In this document: piece by piece, positions 48,769 to 58,809 of the stretch
Layout of the letters: every line of letters starts with the position of its first letter
Position numbering within the stretch: the stretch's first letter is position 1
Origin: DAIPJH01 sp036770365
Lineage (GTDB): Bacteria; Pseudomonadota; Alphaproteobacteria; Rickettsiales; UBA998
Length of the DNA: 64,000 nucleotides
Reading direction: 5' to 3'
Assembly: GCA_036770365.1 (NCBI GenBank)
Contig: DAIPJH010000001.1
Span: forward strand, 326,253-390,252
Notes under the pieces: model-generated
Databases searched by the model: none
Told to the model about the DNA's origin: nothing
What the model saw: only the letters and a program-made list of their open reading frames with translations
Translations under genes and position numbers: made by a program

Positions 48769-49359
48769 ATGGCACTCACTCTTCTCAAAAACACTGGACT
48801 TGCAGTGGTAGCACTCAGCATGAGTGCGTTTTCAGCACAGGCAGCACCTATCACGTATGTAATCGACCCTTCGCATACCAATGTCGTATGGAGCATCAGC
48901 CATTTTGATGCCTCCATTCAAAATGGCAAATTTTACGCCCCCACAGGCGAAATTATTTTAGATGAAGCAAAACCAGAAAACAGTAGCGTCAAAGTTAATT
49001 TTGACATCAACAAGCTTACTACAGGCGTAGAAGCTCTTGACACTCATCTTAAAAGCAAAGAATTTTTTGATGCTGCTGCTTTCCCACAGGCTGAGTTTAC
49101 TAGCACCAAGGTTATCTCTACAGGTAAAAATACCGCCAATGTAACGGGTAACCTTACCCTACACGGTGTCACCAAACCCGCAACCCTTAACGTAACCCTC
49201 AACAAGATATTTGACAATATGTTCAAAAAACACACTGCAGGCTTCAGTGCCACCGCGAGTATCAAACGCTCTGACTTTGGTATCGTTGCCTATCTCCCTG
49301 GACTTGGTGATGATGTTACACTCAATATCCAAGCAGAGGCAAACGTTCCTGCTAAGTAA
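48769..49359 (+). CDS. YceI-family periplasmic lipid-binding protein
   Basis: A 196-residue secreted protein: signal GLAVVALSMSAFSAQA, then the lipocalin-like YceI domain with YVIDPSHTNVVWSISHFD, TGEIILDEAKPE, KSKEFFDAAAFPQAEFTSTK, VTGNLTLHGVTKPATLNVTL and SATASIKRSDFGI. Family members bind polyisoprenoid or amide-type lipids. The start ATG 48769 follows TATGGAG; longer upstream frame is not family-like. A bidirectional terminator follows. Confidence 0.94.
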   Translation: MALTLLKNTGLAVVALSMSAFSAQAAPITYVIDPSHTNVVWSISHFDASIQNGKFYAPTGEIILDEAKPENSSVKVNFDINKLTTGVEALDTHLKSKEFFDAAAFPQAEFTSTKVISTGKNTANVTGNLTLHGVTKPATLNVTLNKIFDNMFKKHTAGFSATASIKRSDFGIVAYLPGLGDDVTLNIQAEANVPAK

Positions 49360-49372
49360 TTCAGGCACAATA

Positions 49373-49409
49373 AAAAACCCTCCCTTCTGAAAACAAAGGG
49401 AGGGTTTTT
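49373..49409. terminator. Bidirectional terminator between yceI and algD
   Basis: 14-bp perfect arms (49373-49386 and 49396-49409) with AACCCTCCCTT pairing to AAGGGAGGGTT, ending in T-runs on both strands. It ends both yceI and the alg operon. Confidence 0.92.
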
Positions 49410-49434
49410 ATTTTTAACTATGTTTAGAACCAAC

Positions 49435-50733
49435 TTAGCTAGCTTTACGTTGCTGCGCCACTTCATGTGGATCAACATTGGTCACCGTGGTTAAATTCTC
49501 TACTTGCTTTGCAGAGGTTTTTGCTAATGTGTTATACTGGTCGATATTATGCAACTGCGCCAACACATCACCAAATGCCACGGCTTCATCAAGCGTCACA
49601 ATGGTGAGTTTTTTATCGGTACGTGGAAGCACCAACTCTGAACCCACAGCATGGTGAGGGTCATGCCCGATCACATCGACACCCTGAGCAATCAGTTTAG
49701 AAGCCACCATCAGCGCAGGTGATTCACGCAAATCATCCACATGCTCTTTGAACGCTGCACCAAGAATCGCTACTTTCTTCGGTTTATGCGCCATGATACG
49801 CGCAACACCTTGATCGATCTGCTCTTCATTACTTGGAAGCACGCCTGCCACCATTGGAAGATTCACACCATGTTGCTTCGCAAGCGCAAGCAAGCCACGT
49901 GCATCTTTTGGAAGACATGAACCACCAAACGCAAAACCTGGGCGCAAATAATATGCTGAAATATTCAGCTGATCATCCGCAAGGAAGATTTCAGTGGTTT
50001 CCGCAGGATTACCACCAAATGCTTGTACCATGCGACCAATTTCATTGGCGTAGGTTACTTTGATAGCATGCCATGTGTTATCGACATATTTCGCAAACTC
50101 GGCAGATTCCACGGCCACTTTCACGCGTTTGCCCTTCACGTCTTTATAAAGCTTCTCAATTTCGTCCGCTGCTGCAGGGGCATCTGCACCAATCACGACG
50201 CGACCGGTTGAAAAGAAATCCTTAATCGCTTTGCCTTCGCGTAAAAACTCGGGGTTTGAGCCGATGTTGAAATCCACCCCTTGTTTTTTGCCAGAATGTT
50301 CTTCAATGATTTTCGCAATGCGGTTGCGCATGGTTTTTGGCGGAACGGTAGAACGCACGACCACGATTGGCTTATGCGCAACATCTTTAATCGCTTCACC
50401 AATGGTCTTTGCAACAGAATCAAGCTGTGACAGATCAGGAATCCCTGTTTCTTCTGGGGTAGGTGTACCCACTGCAATCATAATGATGCGTGATGAGGCA
50501 ATCGCGTTCACCGCATCAGAAGTCACATGAAACGTCCCCATTTTCTGAGTTTCTTTGACAAGATCATGTACACCCTCTTCTTCAAATGGCGCATTACCAG
50601 AAGCAAAGATTTCTACACGTGCAGGATTGATATCAACCCCAATCACTTGAAACCCTTGTTTCGCAAAACACAAACCAGATACGCATCCCACAGGACCCAT
50701 ACCAAGCATACATACATCATACTTCGTTGCCAT
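49435..50733 (-). CDS. algD: GDP-mannose/UDP-glucose 6-dehydrogenase, AlgD-like
   Basis: Oxidises a nucleotide sugar to its uronic acid. NAD-binding MLGMGPVGCVSGLCFAKQG, VVVRSTVPPKT, SNPEFLREGKAIKDF, the WHAIKVTYANEIGRM helix, and the catalytic cysteine in FAFGGSCLPKDARGL. The GVDFNIGSNPEFLRE and LNISAYYLRPGFAFGGSC segments match AlgD (GDP-mannose) better than Ugd. The neighbours alg8 and alg44 support GDP-mannuronate as the product. The ATG at 50733 sits six bases after GAGGA; another ATG two codons earlier is too close to it. It is the last gene of the operon. Confidence 0.88.
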   Translation of the reverse strand: MATKYDVCMLGMGPVGCVSGLCFAKQGFQVIGVDINPARVEIFASGNAPFEEEGVHDLVKETQKMGTFHVTSDAVNAIASSRIIMIAVGTPTPEETGIPDLSQLDSVAKTIGEAIKDVAHKPIVVVRSTVPPKTMRNRIAKIIEEHSGKKQGVDFNIGSNPEFLREGKAIKDFFSTGRVVIGADAPAAADEIEKLYKDVKGKRVKVAVESAEFAKYVDNTWHAIKVTYANEIGRMVQAFGGNPAETTEIFLADDQLNISAYYLRPGFAFGGSCLPKDARGLLALAKQHGVNLPMVAGVLPSNEEQIDQGVARIMAHKPKKVAILGAAFKEHVDDLRESPALMVASKLIAQGVDVIGHDPHHAVGSELVLPRTDKKLTIVTLDEAVAFGDVLAQLHNIDQYNTLAKTSAKQVENLTTVTNVDPHEVAQQRKAS

Positions 50734-50795
50734 GAACATTCCTCTTTCTTTTTTAATTAAACGCCGTTGTTAATAGATAACTTTTTACCAAATGG

Positions 50796-52355
50796 CTAGA
50801 AAATTTGATACCATGTTGGCCATTTTAATATCCCCGCGATCAGCAACACCACAAACACCATCGTACTCACATAAAGCGCGTTGATATAAAGCGCCATAAA
50901 TCGCTTGAATGGGTTATTCATCACATCCTCACCGCCTTTTTGTGCCTGACGATTCGCCCAACGCTGTTTTGGCAAATGAAACATAATGTAGACTTTTAAA
51001 AATGCCGAAAACAACTGATTGATATAGAGCAAGAATGGGTAAGAAATACGAATCCTGTCTGAATAAAAGAACAACGTCGATGCCATCATAAAACGTGTAA
51101 ATGATACCCATAAGAAATACGTGTAAATGAAATCATGATTGACAAACAAAGCAATTGACATCGCAGTCGTAAATCCCATAAGCACCGTCCAAATCGACAC
51201 ACGCTGGTCAATCAAACACCACCAAATAAAAAATGGCATTTTACGTGGACCTAACATGATTGCACGCGTACCATTACGTAGCATATTCCCTGACCAGCGC
51301 AGCAGATTATCTCGCATACGCTTAACGCCCCAACCTTCAATATACTCGATCGTATAGGCCATCGCATCAGGGACATAAAGCATGTTTCCACCTTTTTTAA
51401 GGATGGTATACCATGTGCTTTTATCATCTCCTGAAAGAAAACGAAAATTCCCCCACAGCCAATGATTCAACTGATCCGCCTCAACAGTACGAATAAATTC
51501 TCTATCCACCACTTTCGTGGCGCGGTATGCGGACATCCGTCCTGTCAACGTCAATACACGGTGCGACATTGCATGCGATTGCATCCACATACGACGCTGA
51601 GCAAAACGCATGGTCAACCATTTTTGCACCCAAAGCGGCCCTTCTACAATTGCGTCTTCGTCTGTAGTCAACGCAACCAGCTCAGGATCAGCACCAAAAA
51701 GCGACAATGTCTTTTGAAGCGCACCTTCTGCAATGATACTATCGCCATCCATCAAGTACGCCACATCATTAAACCCAACGCCATGACGCGCCAACGCACG
51801 CAAAATAACACCTATTGCCATGCGTTTACCTGGAAGCAACTGCTTCACCATAATAATACGCAGTGGGATTTCATCTTGATATGAAAGCCATTTATTAATG
51901 CATTGAGAATCCTCATTTGCGCCGAACCCAACCCATAACGTACCCGTCAACCCATCACGCTTTAATTCGCGTACCAACGCATCCAAGTACAGGAAAGTGG
52001 TGCGTTCAACCTCATGAAATGTTGTCATTAAAAAATGGATATGCCCTGGACGCCAGCCATTATTCCATACTCTATCCGCATAAGCACGAATTTTTGGATA
52101 ATAACGATGCGCATAATAAATCGAACGAGATAGATTCGTCATCCACCAAATATAACGCCAAGACCCTAGCGCACCAATGAACAATAATGCATTGAAATTC
52201 TCATCTTTCCATAACGTATTTGGGATAGATTGCGCGCAAATGAACCACCCGCTGACAAACAAGAACAGTTCCATCACCCCCTGCCAATCCCATTGGAACT
52301 TGCGGTGGATCGTGCCTTGATACATTGCAGCATTAAGCGTCATATACGCATCCAA
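50796..52355 (-). CDS. alg8: Alginate-type polymerase glycosyltransferase Alg8
   Basis: A 519-residue membrane GT2 glycosyltransferase. Two hydrophobic segments lead (ELFLFVSGWFICAQSI, ALLFIGALGSWRYIWW), then the cytoplasmic catalytic domain with the D-x-D site AYLMDGDSIIAEG, FLSGDDKSTWY and the Q/R-x-x-R-W-type motif LLRWSGNMLRNGTRA, followed by four or more C-terminal membrane segments. It should polymerise mannuronic acid from GDP-mannuronate together with Alg44. The gene lies between alg44 and algD. Confidence 0.9.
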   Translation of the reverse strand: MDAYMTLNAAMYQGTIHRKFQWDWQGVMELFLFVSGWFICAQSIPNTLWKDENFNALLFIGALGSWRYIWWMTNLSRSIYYAHRYYPKIRAYADRVWNNGWRPGHIHFLMTTFHEVERTTFLYLDALVRELKRDGLTGTLWVGFGANEDSQCINKWLSYQDEIPLRIIMVKQLLPGKRMAIGVILRALARHGVGFNDVAYLMDGDSIIAEGALQKTLSLFGADPELVALTTDEDAIVEGPLWVQKWLTMRFAQRRMWMQSHAMSHRVLTLTGRMSAYRATKVVDREFIRTVEADQLNHWLWGNFRFLSGDDKSTWYTILKKGGNMLYVPDAMAYTIEYIEGWGVKRMRDNLLRWSGNMLRNGTRAIMLGPRKMPFFIWWCLIDQRVSIWTVLMGFTTAMSIALFVNHDFIYTYFLWVSFTRFMMASTLFFYSDRIRISYPFLLYINQLFSAFLKVYIMFHLPKQRWANRQAQKGGEDVMNNPFKRFMALYINALYVSTMVFVVLLIAGILKWPTWYQIF

Positions 52356-52380
52356 ACTTTATCCGAAGCGGACTTTTATC

Positions 52381-53967
52381 TTATTTTTTTTCTTCTGAAG
52401 TCGCTACAGGCTGGGATGCCTCAGCTTCTGTAGAGGTCGTCGTTACGGCTTCTGGTGTTACGGTCTCTTGTGAAACATTCACCGCGGGCGCAGCTTCAGG
52501 AGCTTTAGTAACTTCTGGAGATGTATGCCCCCACTTAATTTTACTGAAAATCACTTCTGCTGATGTCCCCGGAACAATCTGTTTTACCATAGCCTCATGT
52601 TCTGGTTCTGCTAATGTCAAACGCACCAATACATCACGCGACAAACCCGCTTGTTGCATCACATACATGCCATCACGATGCGATACCAACTGCGACGCAT
52701 AATCAACATCACTCACTTTAAAATCAACATCACGACCAAATGACGGAAAATAAACCGTTGCGATATCACCGACAGCAACCGACAAGGCTTCCTCACGTGT
52801 CAAATATGCCTCAATATATTTTGGGTCATCATGCTGAAAAATCGCCACAGGATCACCATAACGCACCGATGTACCTTCACGCTGCAACATCTTAATAATA
52901 CGTCCCTGTGCAGGTGCTTTCACCAAAAGACGAGCGCGCTGTTCTTTCAACAAATTAAATTCGCCTTCTGCAATCGACAGTAGCGAGGCAGTATTATTTG
53001 TTTGTGACGAATTGCTAGACACACGCTCCATTGCCTTGCTCAACTCCGCTTTTGCATCAAAATATTCGGCTTGCGCTCGATCCACATCACGCTGCACCGC
53101 CAAACCTTGCTCTTGCAATGCCTTTAAACGCGATAATGCAGAAGACTTAATATTCAATGTTTGTTGTAATGCCGTTGCGGATGCCTTCGCTGCCACGACA
53201 TCTGGAGACAGGCTCGCAGCACGCTTACCATCACTGCCATTTGCGGCCATGGCCTCTTGCAAACGCAAATTAGCTCGATCAATATTTTGTTCCAGATCGG
53301 GGTCTTCAAAAACGACCATGTCCTGCGCTTCAGCGATGGACTCCCGCTCTTTAAATTTATACTCTTTGACATTTCCCGTAGCAGGCGCAATCACAATATC
53401 TGTCGGAGCAGCCATTACTGCTGTCTGTACTTTGATCTGGAAGAAGTTCGTGTAGATCACCACCAAAAGAGCAATAAAAAACGCACCACCTGCGGCCAGG
53501 TAGAAAATACTTCCCACCGTCCGACGACGCTCTTGCTCTTCGATTTCCTTTTTGGTCATCGGCACATCTGGTTTCAGTGATGCCGGCGTCACAGGCACGT
53601 CCATACGACGAATCACTCCGCGAATGCTTTCCATCTCACCACGCACTAATCCCGCAACAAAAGTTTCTAAAATTTCTTTGCCACGTTCATCAATAGCGGT
53701 AAATTCACCAGCAAGCGTATGCTGCTCTGCATTCTTATGCGCGATACGCGCTTCTACACGAAAAGAGACATTAAAACCCTGATATGGAATTTGAATAACC
53801 ATATCAACAGTATCCTCGACTTTTACCGCTCCATCATAATCTGCAATCTTAAAATCAATCAAACTCCAATCAATGGTACGGTAAGGCACTCCGTCAATCA
53901 CAATAGTAATAGGTGCGTTCACACGGTGTGTACGACGTTGGCTGGGAGCTTCATGAACTATCTGCAT
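52381..53967 (-). CDS. alg44: PilZ/membrane-fusion protein Alg44
   Basis: A 528-residue protein: N-terminal PilZ domain, one membrane helix (FYLAAGGAFFIALLVVIY, about 154-171), a coiled-coil periplasmic hairpin and HlyD-like barrel (VKAPAQGRIIKML). In Pseudomonas Alg44 binds cyclic di-GMP and activates Alg8. The PilZ RxxxR motif is present (RRTHR), but the second motif reads D-W-S-L-I-D, where D/N-x-S-x-x-G is expected. The C-terminal 45 residues are Ala/Thr/Glu-rich. It is the first gene of the unit, so the order is alg44-alg8-algD, unlike the algD-first order of Pseudomonas. Confidence 0.88.
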   Translation of the reverse strand: MQIVHEAPSQRRTHRVNAPITIVIDGVPYRTIDWSLIDFKIADYDGAVKVEDTVDMVIQIPYQGFNVSFRVEARIAHKNAEQHTLAGEFTAIDERGKEILETFVAGLVRGEMESIRGVIRRMDVPVTPASLKPDVPMTKKEIEEQERRRTVGSIFYLAAGGAFFIALLVVIYTNFFQIKVQTAVMAAPTDIVIAPATGNVKEYKFKERESIAEAQDMVVFEDPDLEQNIDRANLRLQEAMAANGSDGKRAASLSPDVVAAKASATALQQTLNIKSSALSRLKALQEQGLAVQRDVDRAQAEYFDAKAELSKAMERVSSNSSQTNNTASLLSIAEGEFNLLKEQRARLLVKAPAQGRIIKMLQREGTSVRYGDPVAIFQHDDPKYIEAYLTREEALSVAVGDIATVYFPSFGRDVDFKVSDVDYASQLVSHRDGMYVMQQAGLSRDVLVRLTLAEPEHEAMVKQIVPGTSAEVIFSKIKWGHTSPEVTKAPEAAPAVNVSQETVTPEAVTTTSTEAEASQPVATSEEKK

Positions 53968-54187
53968 ATGTGAACCAAAGTTGAATATTAGGTTAATAAA
54001 TAGTTAATTTATGCGGTGTTATAACGCATATCAGGTAATGATTGCAACCAGTTATTGCAAAAAAGATAGATTTTATTGCAAATAAACCTAATATTGCTTT
54101 CATGTTGAAAATAACACGTGTTTATTGCTACAGTCTTAACACCGCGAAGAAAAACGACACACTCAATAAATAGAACGACGCGGATAC

Positions 54188-54949
54188 TTACCCAACCCCA
54201 AGCGCAATTTCATATAACGCAATGGCCGCTGCATTAGAGACATTCAGGCTTTCCATTTGCGGATGAATGGGCAGTTTCACCATAAGATCACAATGCTCAC
54301 CTGTTAATCTACGCAGACCAGACCCTTCAGCCCCCATCACTAATGCTGTCTTTTTATCAGGCTTAGCCTCACGCACAGTTTTTTGAGCCGCTCCGTCCAG
54401 CCCCCACACCCAATATCCTGCTTTCTTAATATCTTCAATGGCCGCCACCAAATTCGTCACGCTTACTAATGGCACGAGATCCATTGCGCCGCTTGCGGTC
54501 TTTGCCATCACGGCATTTTCTTTCGGCGCATGATTCTTCGTCACCACCACCGCCGCCGCATCAAATGCGGCTGCGGAGCGCAAGATTGCCCCCACATTAT
54601 GCGGATCAGTCACTTGATCCAGCAACAAAATCGGTTTATTTTCTTCCAAGACCTCATCAAGCCCCACATCTTCTAGTGGACGCACCTGCACCGCAATCCC
54701 CTGATGCACAGCCTCTAATGGCAAAAGCTGCACCAGAGTGTCAACATCCGTTATTTCTACCTGAGGTCGATCCTCGATCAACTCCAACCGTTCGGCAATC
54801 TGTTGGCTCGCCAAAATCCGCATCACCTCACGGTTAGGATTATCAAGTGCGGCCATGCACGCATGCATCCCATACATCCAATATTGTTTTCCGCCGACGC
54901 CATCTTTACCGTGTGACGCTGATTTTTTACGATACCGTTTTTTCGTCAT
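54188..54949 (-). CDS. rlmB: 23S rRNA 2'-O-methyltransferase (RlmB/TrmH family)
   Basis: A SPOUT methyltransferase of 253 residues: N-terminal L30e-like substrate-binding part (QYWMYGMHACMAALDNPNR), then the knot with LLLDQVTDPHNVGAILRSAAAF, TKNHAPKENAVMAKTASGAMD, ALVMGAEGSGLRRLT and the C-terminal IHPQMESLNVSNAAAIALYE. It matches RlmB (Gm2251 of 23S) in its motif set. In many alphaproteobacteria rlmB is followed on the other strand by tRNA-Tyr, tRNA-Gly and tuf; here tRNA-Tyr follows directly. Confidence 0.92.
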   Translation of the reverse strand: MTKKRYRKKSASHGKDGVGGKQYWMYGMHACMAALDNPNREVMRILASQQIAERLELIEDRPQVEITDVDTLVQLLPLEAVHQGIAVQVRPLEDVGLDEVLEENKPILLLDQVTDPHNVGAILRSAAAFDAAAVVVTKNHAPKENAVMAKTASGAMDLVPLVSVTNLVAAIEDIKKAGYWVWGLDGAAQKTVREAKPDKKTALVMGAEGSGLRRLTGEHCDLMVKLPIHPQMESLNVSNAAAIALYEIALGVG

Positions 54950-55061
54950 GATTTTCTCTGCTAATCTTCGTTGACAATGCGAGGCTTATACAGTAGGTCA
55001 TTGCCCCTGCCTATCACAAAACGCATTTTTATGCCGATTGTTGAGAGCATTTCGCCTTTGT

Positions 55062-55147
55062 GGAGGGATGGCCGAGCGGTCAATGGCAACAGACTGTAAA
55101 TCTGTCGGAGTATTCCTACGTTGGTTCAAATCCAACTCCCTCCACCA
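55062..55147 (+). tRNA. tRNA-Tyr (GTA)
   Basis: Class II tRNA: acceptor GGAGGGA/TCCCTCC, anticodon loop CTGTAAA (GTA), long variable arm, T-arm GTTCAAATC and encoded CCA. Confidence 0.95.
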
Positions 55148-55325
55148 CTTTCACACACCATTTGCGGCATTGCACAACAACAAAGCTCACTTTAAAGATG
55201 TAAAAATGCGACGCCATGTGTGTTTTTACCATCAATAACGCTGCAAAATATTCCAAAATACTTTGATTTTGATATTGACCATGCCATCCTGCCTCCAAGA
55301 CAAGCAAAGAGGCTAGCGTTCTAAC

Positions 55326-57398
55326 ATGCACATAACACGCAATACAGGTTTACTGCTATTATTGAGCGGGATGGCAACATTTTCTCCTGCGCCCTGCTCT
55401 GCGCAAAACGTGGATTACGGCGGCTTAGAAGAACTTTTTGGCGAACCCGTTACCACCTCTGCTACCGGCAAACCTCAACGTGTATCTGATGCCCCGATTG
55501 ACATGGAAATCATCTCTTCCGAAGAAATCAAACGCAGCGGCGCAATGGACATTCCACAAATTTTACAGCGTGTTGCAGGCATGGAAGTCTCTCGTAACTT
55601 TAGAGGCGAAACCGACGTCAACGTTCGTGGGTACAATCAATTATTATCTAACCGCCTACTTGTCCTGATCAATGGTCGCCAAGTCTATCAAGACAGCTTT
55701 GGCATGACATACTGGAATAGTTTTCCTATTCAACTTGCTGAAATCAAACAAATAGAAGTTATCAAAGGCCCAAACAGCTCACTTTTTGGCTTTAATGCTG
55801 CCTCCGGTGTTGTCAACATCATCACCTTCAGTCCCCTTGATGACGATGTCAGCGATGCAACATTACGAACAGGCACACAACAACATAAAGAACTTTCGGC
55901 CCTCAAAACATTCAAGAATGATCAGATTGGACTACGCGTTTCTGGCGGGATTCGAGAGGCAGACGACTTTAACCGAAAAGATATTCCACTCTTTCCAACC
56001 AGCGATAAAGCAAGCGATAGCCGCAATGGCAGTGTCGATATGGCGTATAGCATTAATGAGGATACAAATATTCGCATTGAAGCTGGGATAAACCATAATA
56101 AAGACGATATCATTATCCCGCTTGGCTACAATGATGCGGCACAGATAAATACGAAAAACATTGGTATAAACGCCTCGAAACACACAGACACGTCAGGCAC
56201 ATGGAATCTCAATATTTATAGCAATGAAACAAACCTAGACTCTCAAGATACAAATAAATTCGGTGGCGGCGCGGTTGATAGTTTTCAGAATAATCTTTAT
56301 GTCGCAAAGCTCACCCATATTGCCTCCCCTTTACCTAGCCACATCTTCCGCACAGGCGCAGAAGCACGCTATAGCCAAATTGAAAATGGCTTGGTTGGGA
56401 CAGTGAATGACCGCTATAGCATGAATGTCTATTCCTTAAGTGAAATGTGGAGCTGGGATATAACTGATACTCTAGCATTAACTAATTCGGCGCGTGTGGA
56501 TGCGTGGAGTACCAGCCGAGACGGTGGATATTCACAGAGAGAACCGTTTCTGCCTCTGACCAAAGACGCTACAGAAGTCAACCATAATGAACTAAGTTTT
56601 AATAGTGGACTGCGATATAAATTCTCACCTGCAACAAGCTATCGCGCATCCGTCAGCCGTGGCTTACACATTCCATCCTTGATAGAACTTGGCCTTAGTA
56701 TTAATTCACCCTTCGCAGAAAATTATGGCAATCCACTCTTAAAGCCAGAAGAAAATCTTACCTATGAAGTGGGGATTGACCATAAAATCTCAAATACTCC
56801 TATCACCGTACAATCTAGTCTGTACCAAGAAAACATTCGCAATTATGTAGGTGTTGCCATCCATCCCGCAGGCACAACAGGTGGTTCGCTCATGGATATT
56901 ACCTTTGAAAATATGGGTGATTCCACTGCCTATGGATGGGAATTGGGCCTCAAGGGTCATTTACTTGACAAACGCCTCAACTGGTATAGCAACTATAACT
57001 ATATGCTCACTCAGGACTCACCTGATGGCGGTGCAGATCATCATATTAATTTTGAAGGCTCAAATGCCAAGCACAAAGTCAATCTTGGGGCATCTTATAG
57101 CCTTAACAACTGGCAATTTGATACTGACATTCATTATGTTTCACCAACAAGCTATCGCTTAACGGTTATGGATTTTGCCAATCAGCATCGCGATTTAAAA
57201 GTGGATGATTATATTACAGTCAACGGGCGCATTGGTTACTTGATTGGTGATGCAACCACGATTTCACTTGATGGCTATAACCTCGTAGATAAACACCGTG
57301 AACGTCCAATATGGGAAATGAATGGTGGCGCAGGACCAAGCGCGGGTGCAAATGAACTTGGGCGTGCAGTTTTGCTTTCACTACACCGCAAATTTTAA
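55326..57398 (+). CDS. TonB-dependent outer-membrane receptor
   Basis: A 690-residue receptor. Signal peptide ending SPAPCSAQ, then the plug domain with SSEEIKRSGAMDIPQILQRV, VNVRGYNQLLSNRLLVLING and EVIKGPNSSLFGFNAASGVV, a 22-strand barrel and a C-terminal aromatic ending (LLSLHRKF). The ligand is unknown; the plug resembles the CirA/BtuB-like group. No ExbBD, periplasmic binder or regulator lies next to it. It sits between tRNA-Tyr and mgtE. Confidence 0.93.
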   Translation: MHITRNTGLLLLLSGMATFSPAPCSAQNVDYGGLEELFGEPVTTSATGKPQRVSDAPIDMEIISSEEIKRSGAMDIPQILQRVAGMEVSRNFRGETDVNVRGYNQLLSNRLLVLINGRQVYQDSFGMTYWNSFPIQLAEIKQIEVIKGPNSSLFGFNAASGVVNIITFSPLDDDVSDATLRTGTQQHKELSALKTFKNDQIGLRVSGGIREADDFNRKDIPLFPTSDKASDSRNGSVDMAYSINEDTNIRIEAGINHNKDDIIIPLGYNDAAQINTKNIGINASKHTDTSGTWNLNIYSNETNLDSQDTNKFGGGAVDSFQNNLYVAKLTHIASPLPSHIFRTGAEARYSQIENGLVGTVNDRYSMNVYSLSEMWSWDITDTLALTNSARVDAWSTSRDGGYSQREPFLPLTKDATEVNHNELSFNSGLRYKFSPATSYRASVSRGLHIPSLIELGLSINSPFAENYGNPLLKPEENLTYEVGIDHKISNTPITVQSSLYQENIRNYVGVAIHPAGTTGGSLMDITFENMGDSTAYGWELGLKGHLLDKRLNWYSNYNYMLTQDSPDGGADHHINFEGSNAKHKVNLGASYSLNNWQFDTDIHYVSPTSYRLTVMDFANQHRDLKVDDYITVNGRIGYLIGDATTISLDGYNLVDKHRERPIWEMNGGAGPSAGANELGRAVLLSLHRKF

Positions 57399-57402
57399 TC
57401 GT

Positions 57403-58809
57403 TTAGACATTAAGCAGCAACTTCGCTAATCCTAGAAAGACAAAAAAACCGAACACATCGGTAAAGGTCGTGAGGATAACCCCTGCGGAAATTGCTGGGT
57501 CAAATTTAAATTTCTTAAGCACCAATGGCAATCCCGCGCCGCACAGCCCAGCAACCATCATATTAAGTACCATCGCCAGCCCAAAAATTCCCGTAATATG
57601 AATATCGCGGTACATCACATAAATCCCAACACAGGTGGCGATCGCAATACCAATTCCGTTCATCGCACCAAGCATGATCTCTTTGATAATATAAGGCATA
57701 TTCGCACCTGAAGACAAACGCTTCGTTGCAATCGCCCGCACCGCCACCGTTGCCGCCTGAATCCCCGCATTGCCCCCCATGGAAGCAATAATCGGCATCA
57801 GCACTGCGAGTAACACCATATTATGAATGGTAGTTTGGAACATGCCAATCACCGATGACGCTGCAATCGCAGTCAGTAAATTCACAAATAACCAAGGAAA
57901 GCGCAAGCTGACCGACTCCACCAATCCCGCATGAATATCTTGCTCACCGACCCCCCCTGATTTCAAGAAGTCATCTTCGCTTTCTTCTTGCAAAACATAC
58001 ACCACGTCATCGACTGTAATCGTCCCGACCAGCTTACCTTTCACATCGACGACGGGTGCTTCCACCAAGCCATATTTGCGAAAGACATACGCCACTTCTT
58101 CTTGGTCAGTATCGGTTTGCTGAACATGCAACTGTGGATTCATGATCTGCGCAATCGGGCATTCACGCTTATTTTGCATGATTTTCGACAGCATCACATC
58201 ACCCACAGGGTGAAATTTGGGGTCAATCACATAAATCGCGTAATAATCATCAGGCAAATCTTCGCAGTTACGCAGATAATCTATCGTATCGCCCACCGTC
58301 CAATATTGTGGGACATACACCATGTTCTTACGCATGAGTCGTCCTGCAGAATATTCAGGATAAGCGAGTGCCTCTTCCAATTCTTGGCGAGTATCTTTAT
58401 CAACACTATCAAGAATTTCCTGTTGCTCATCTTCGTCCAGCTCACTGATAATCTGCACCGCATCTTCAGTGTCTAAGCTAGCGATCACTTCGGCGGTTTT
58501 CTCTGTCCCCAGAGCCTGCATCACCTCACCTGCCGCATCCGCATCAAGCAGTGGCAAGATATCCGAATCAAAATTCCCATGAAGCGCATTGGTCAAAAGT
58601 TCACGGTGATGATCATTGACACGGTTAAATAATTCCGCCTGATCCTCTGTCCCCAAAGGACTGACCAGTTCTCGTGCTTTAACAAAATCATCATCATCCA
58701 GCGCAGAGGTCACCGCACGCACCAACAGCTCAGGCAGTTGCGAATACGCATCTTCCCGCTTGTCTAGCACTGCCGTCTCTACGATATTTTCTGGAGATTC
58801 ATCCACCAC
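57403..58809 (-). CDS. mgtE: Magnesium transporter MgtE
   Basis: A 468-residue MgtE: N-terminal superhelical domain with acidic clusters (about 1-145), a CBS pair (YYAIYVIDPKFHPVGDVMLS and VDVKGKLVGTITVDDVVYVL) and five membrane helices from about 290, including the pore helix GGNAGIQAATVAVRAIA. The acidic N-domain and CBS sites bind magnesium and close the channel when magnesium is plentiful. It converges with the TonB receptor gene with a gap of 4 bp. Confidence 0.94.
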   Translation of the reverse strand: MVDESPENIVETAVLDKREDAYSQLPELLVRAVTSALDDDDFVKARELVSPLGTEDQAELFNRVNDHHRELLTNALHGNFDSDILPLLDADAAGEVMQALGTEKTAEVIASLDTEDAVQIISELDEDEQQEILDSVDKDTRQELEEALAYPEYSAGRLMRKNMVYVPQYWTVGDTIDYLRNCEDLPDDYYAIYVIDPKFHPVGDVMLSKIMQNKRECPIAQIMNPQLHVQQTDTDQEEVAYVFRKYGLVEAPVVDVKGKLVGTITVDDVVYVLQEESEDDFLKSGGVGEQDIHAGLVESVSLRFPWLFVNLLTAIAASSVIGMFQTTIHNMVLLAVLMPIIASMGGNAGIQAATVAVRAIATKRLSSGANMPYIIKEIMLGAMNGIGIAIATCVGIYVMYRDIHITGIFGLAMVLNMMVAGLCGAGLPLVLKKFKFDPAISAGVILTTFTDVFGFFVFLGLAKLLLNV

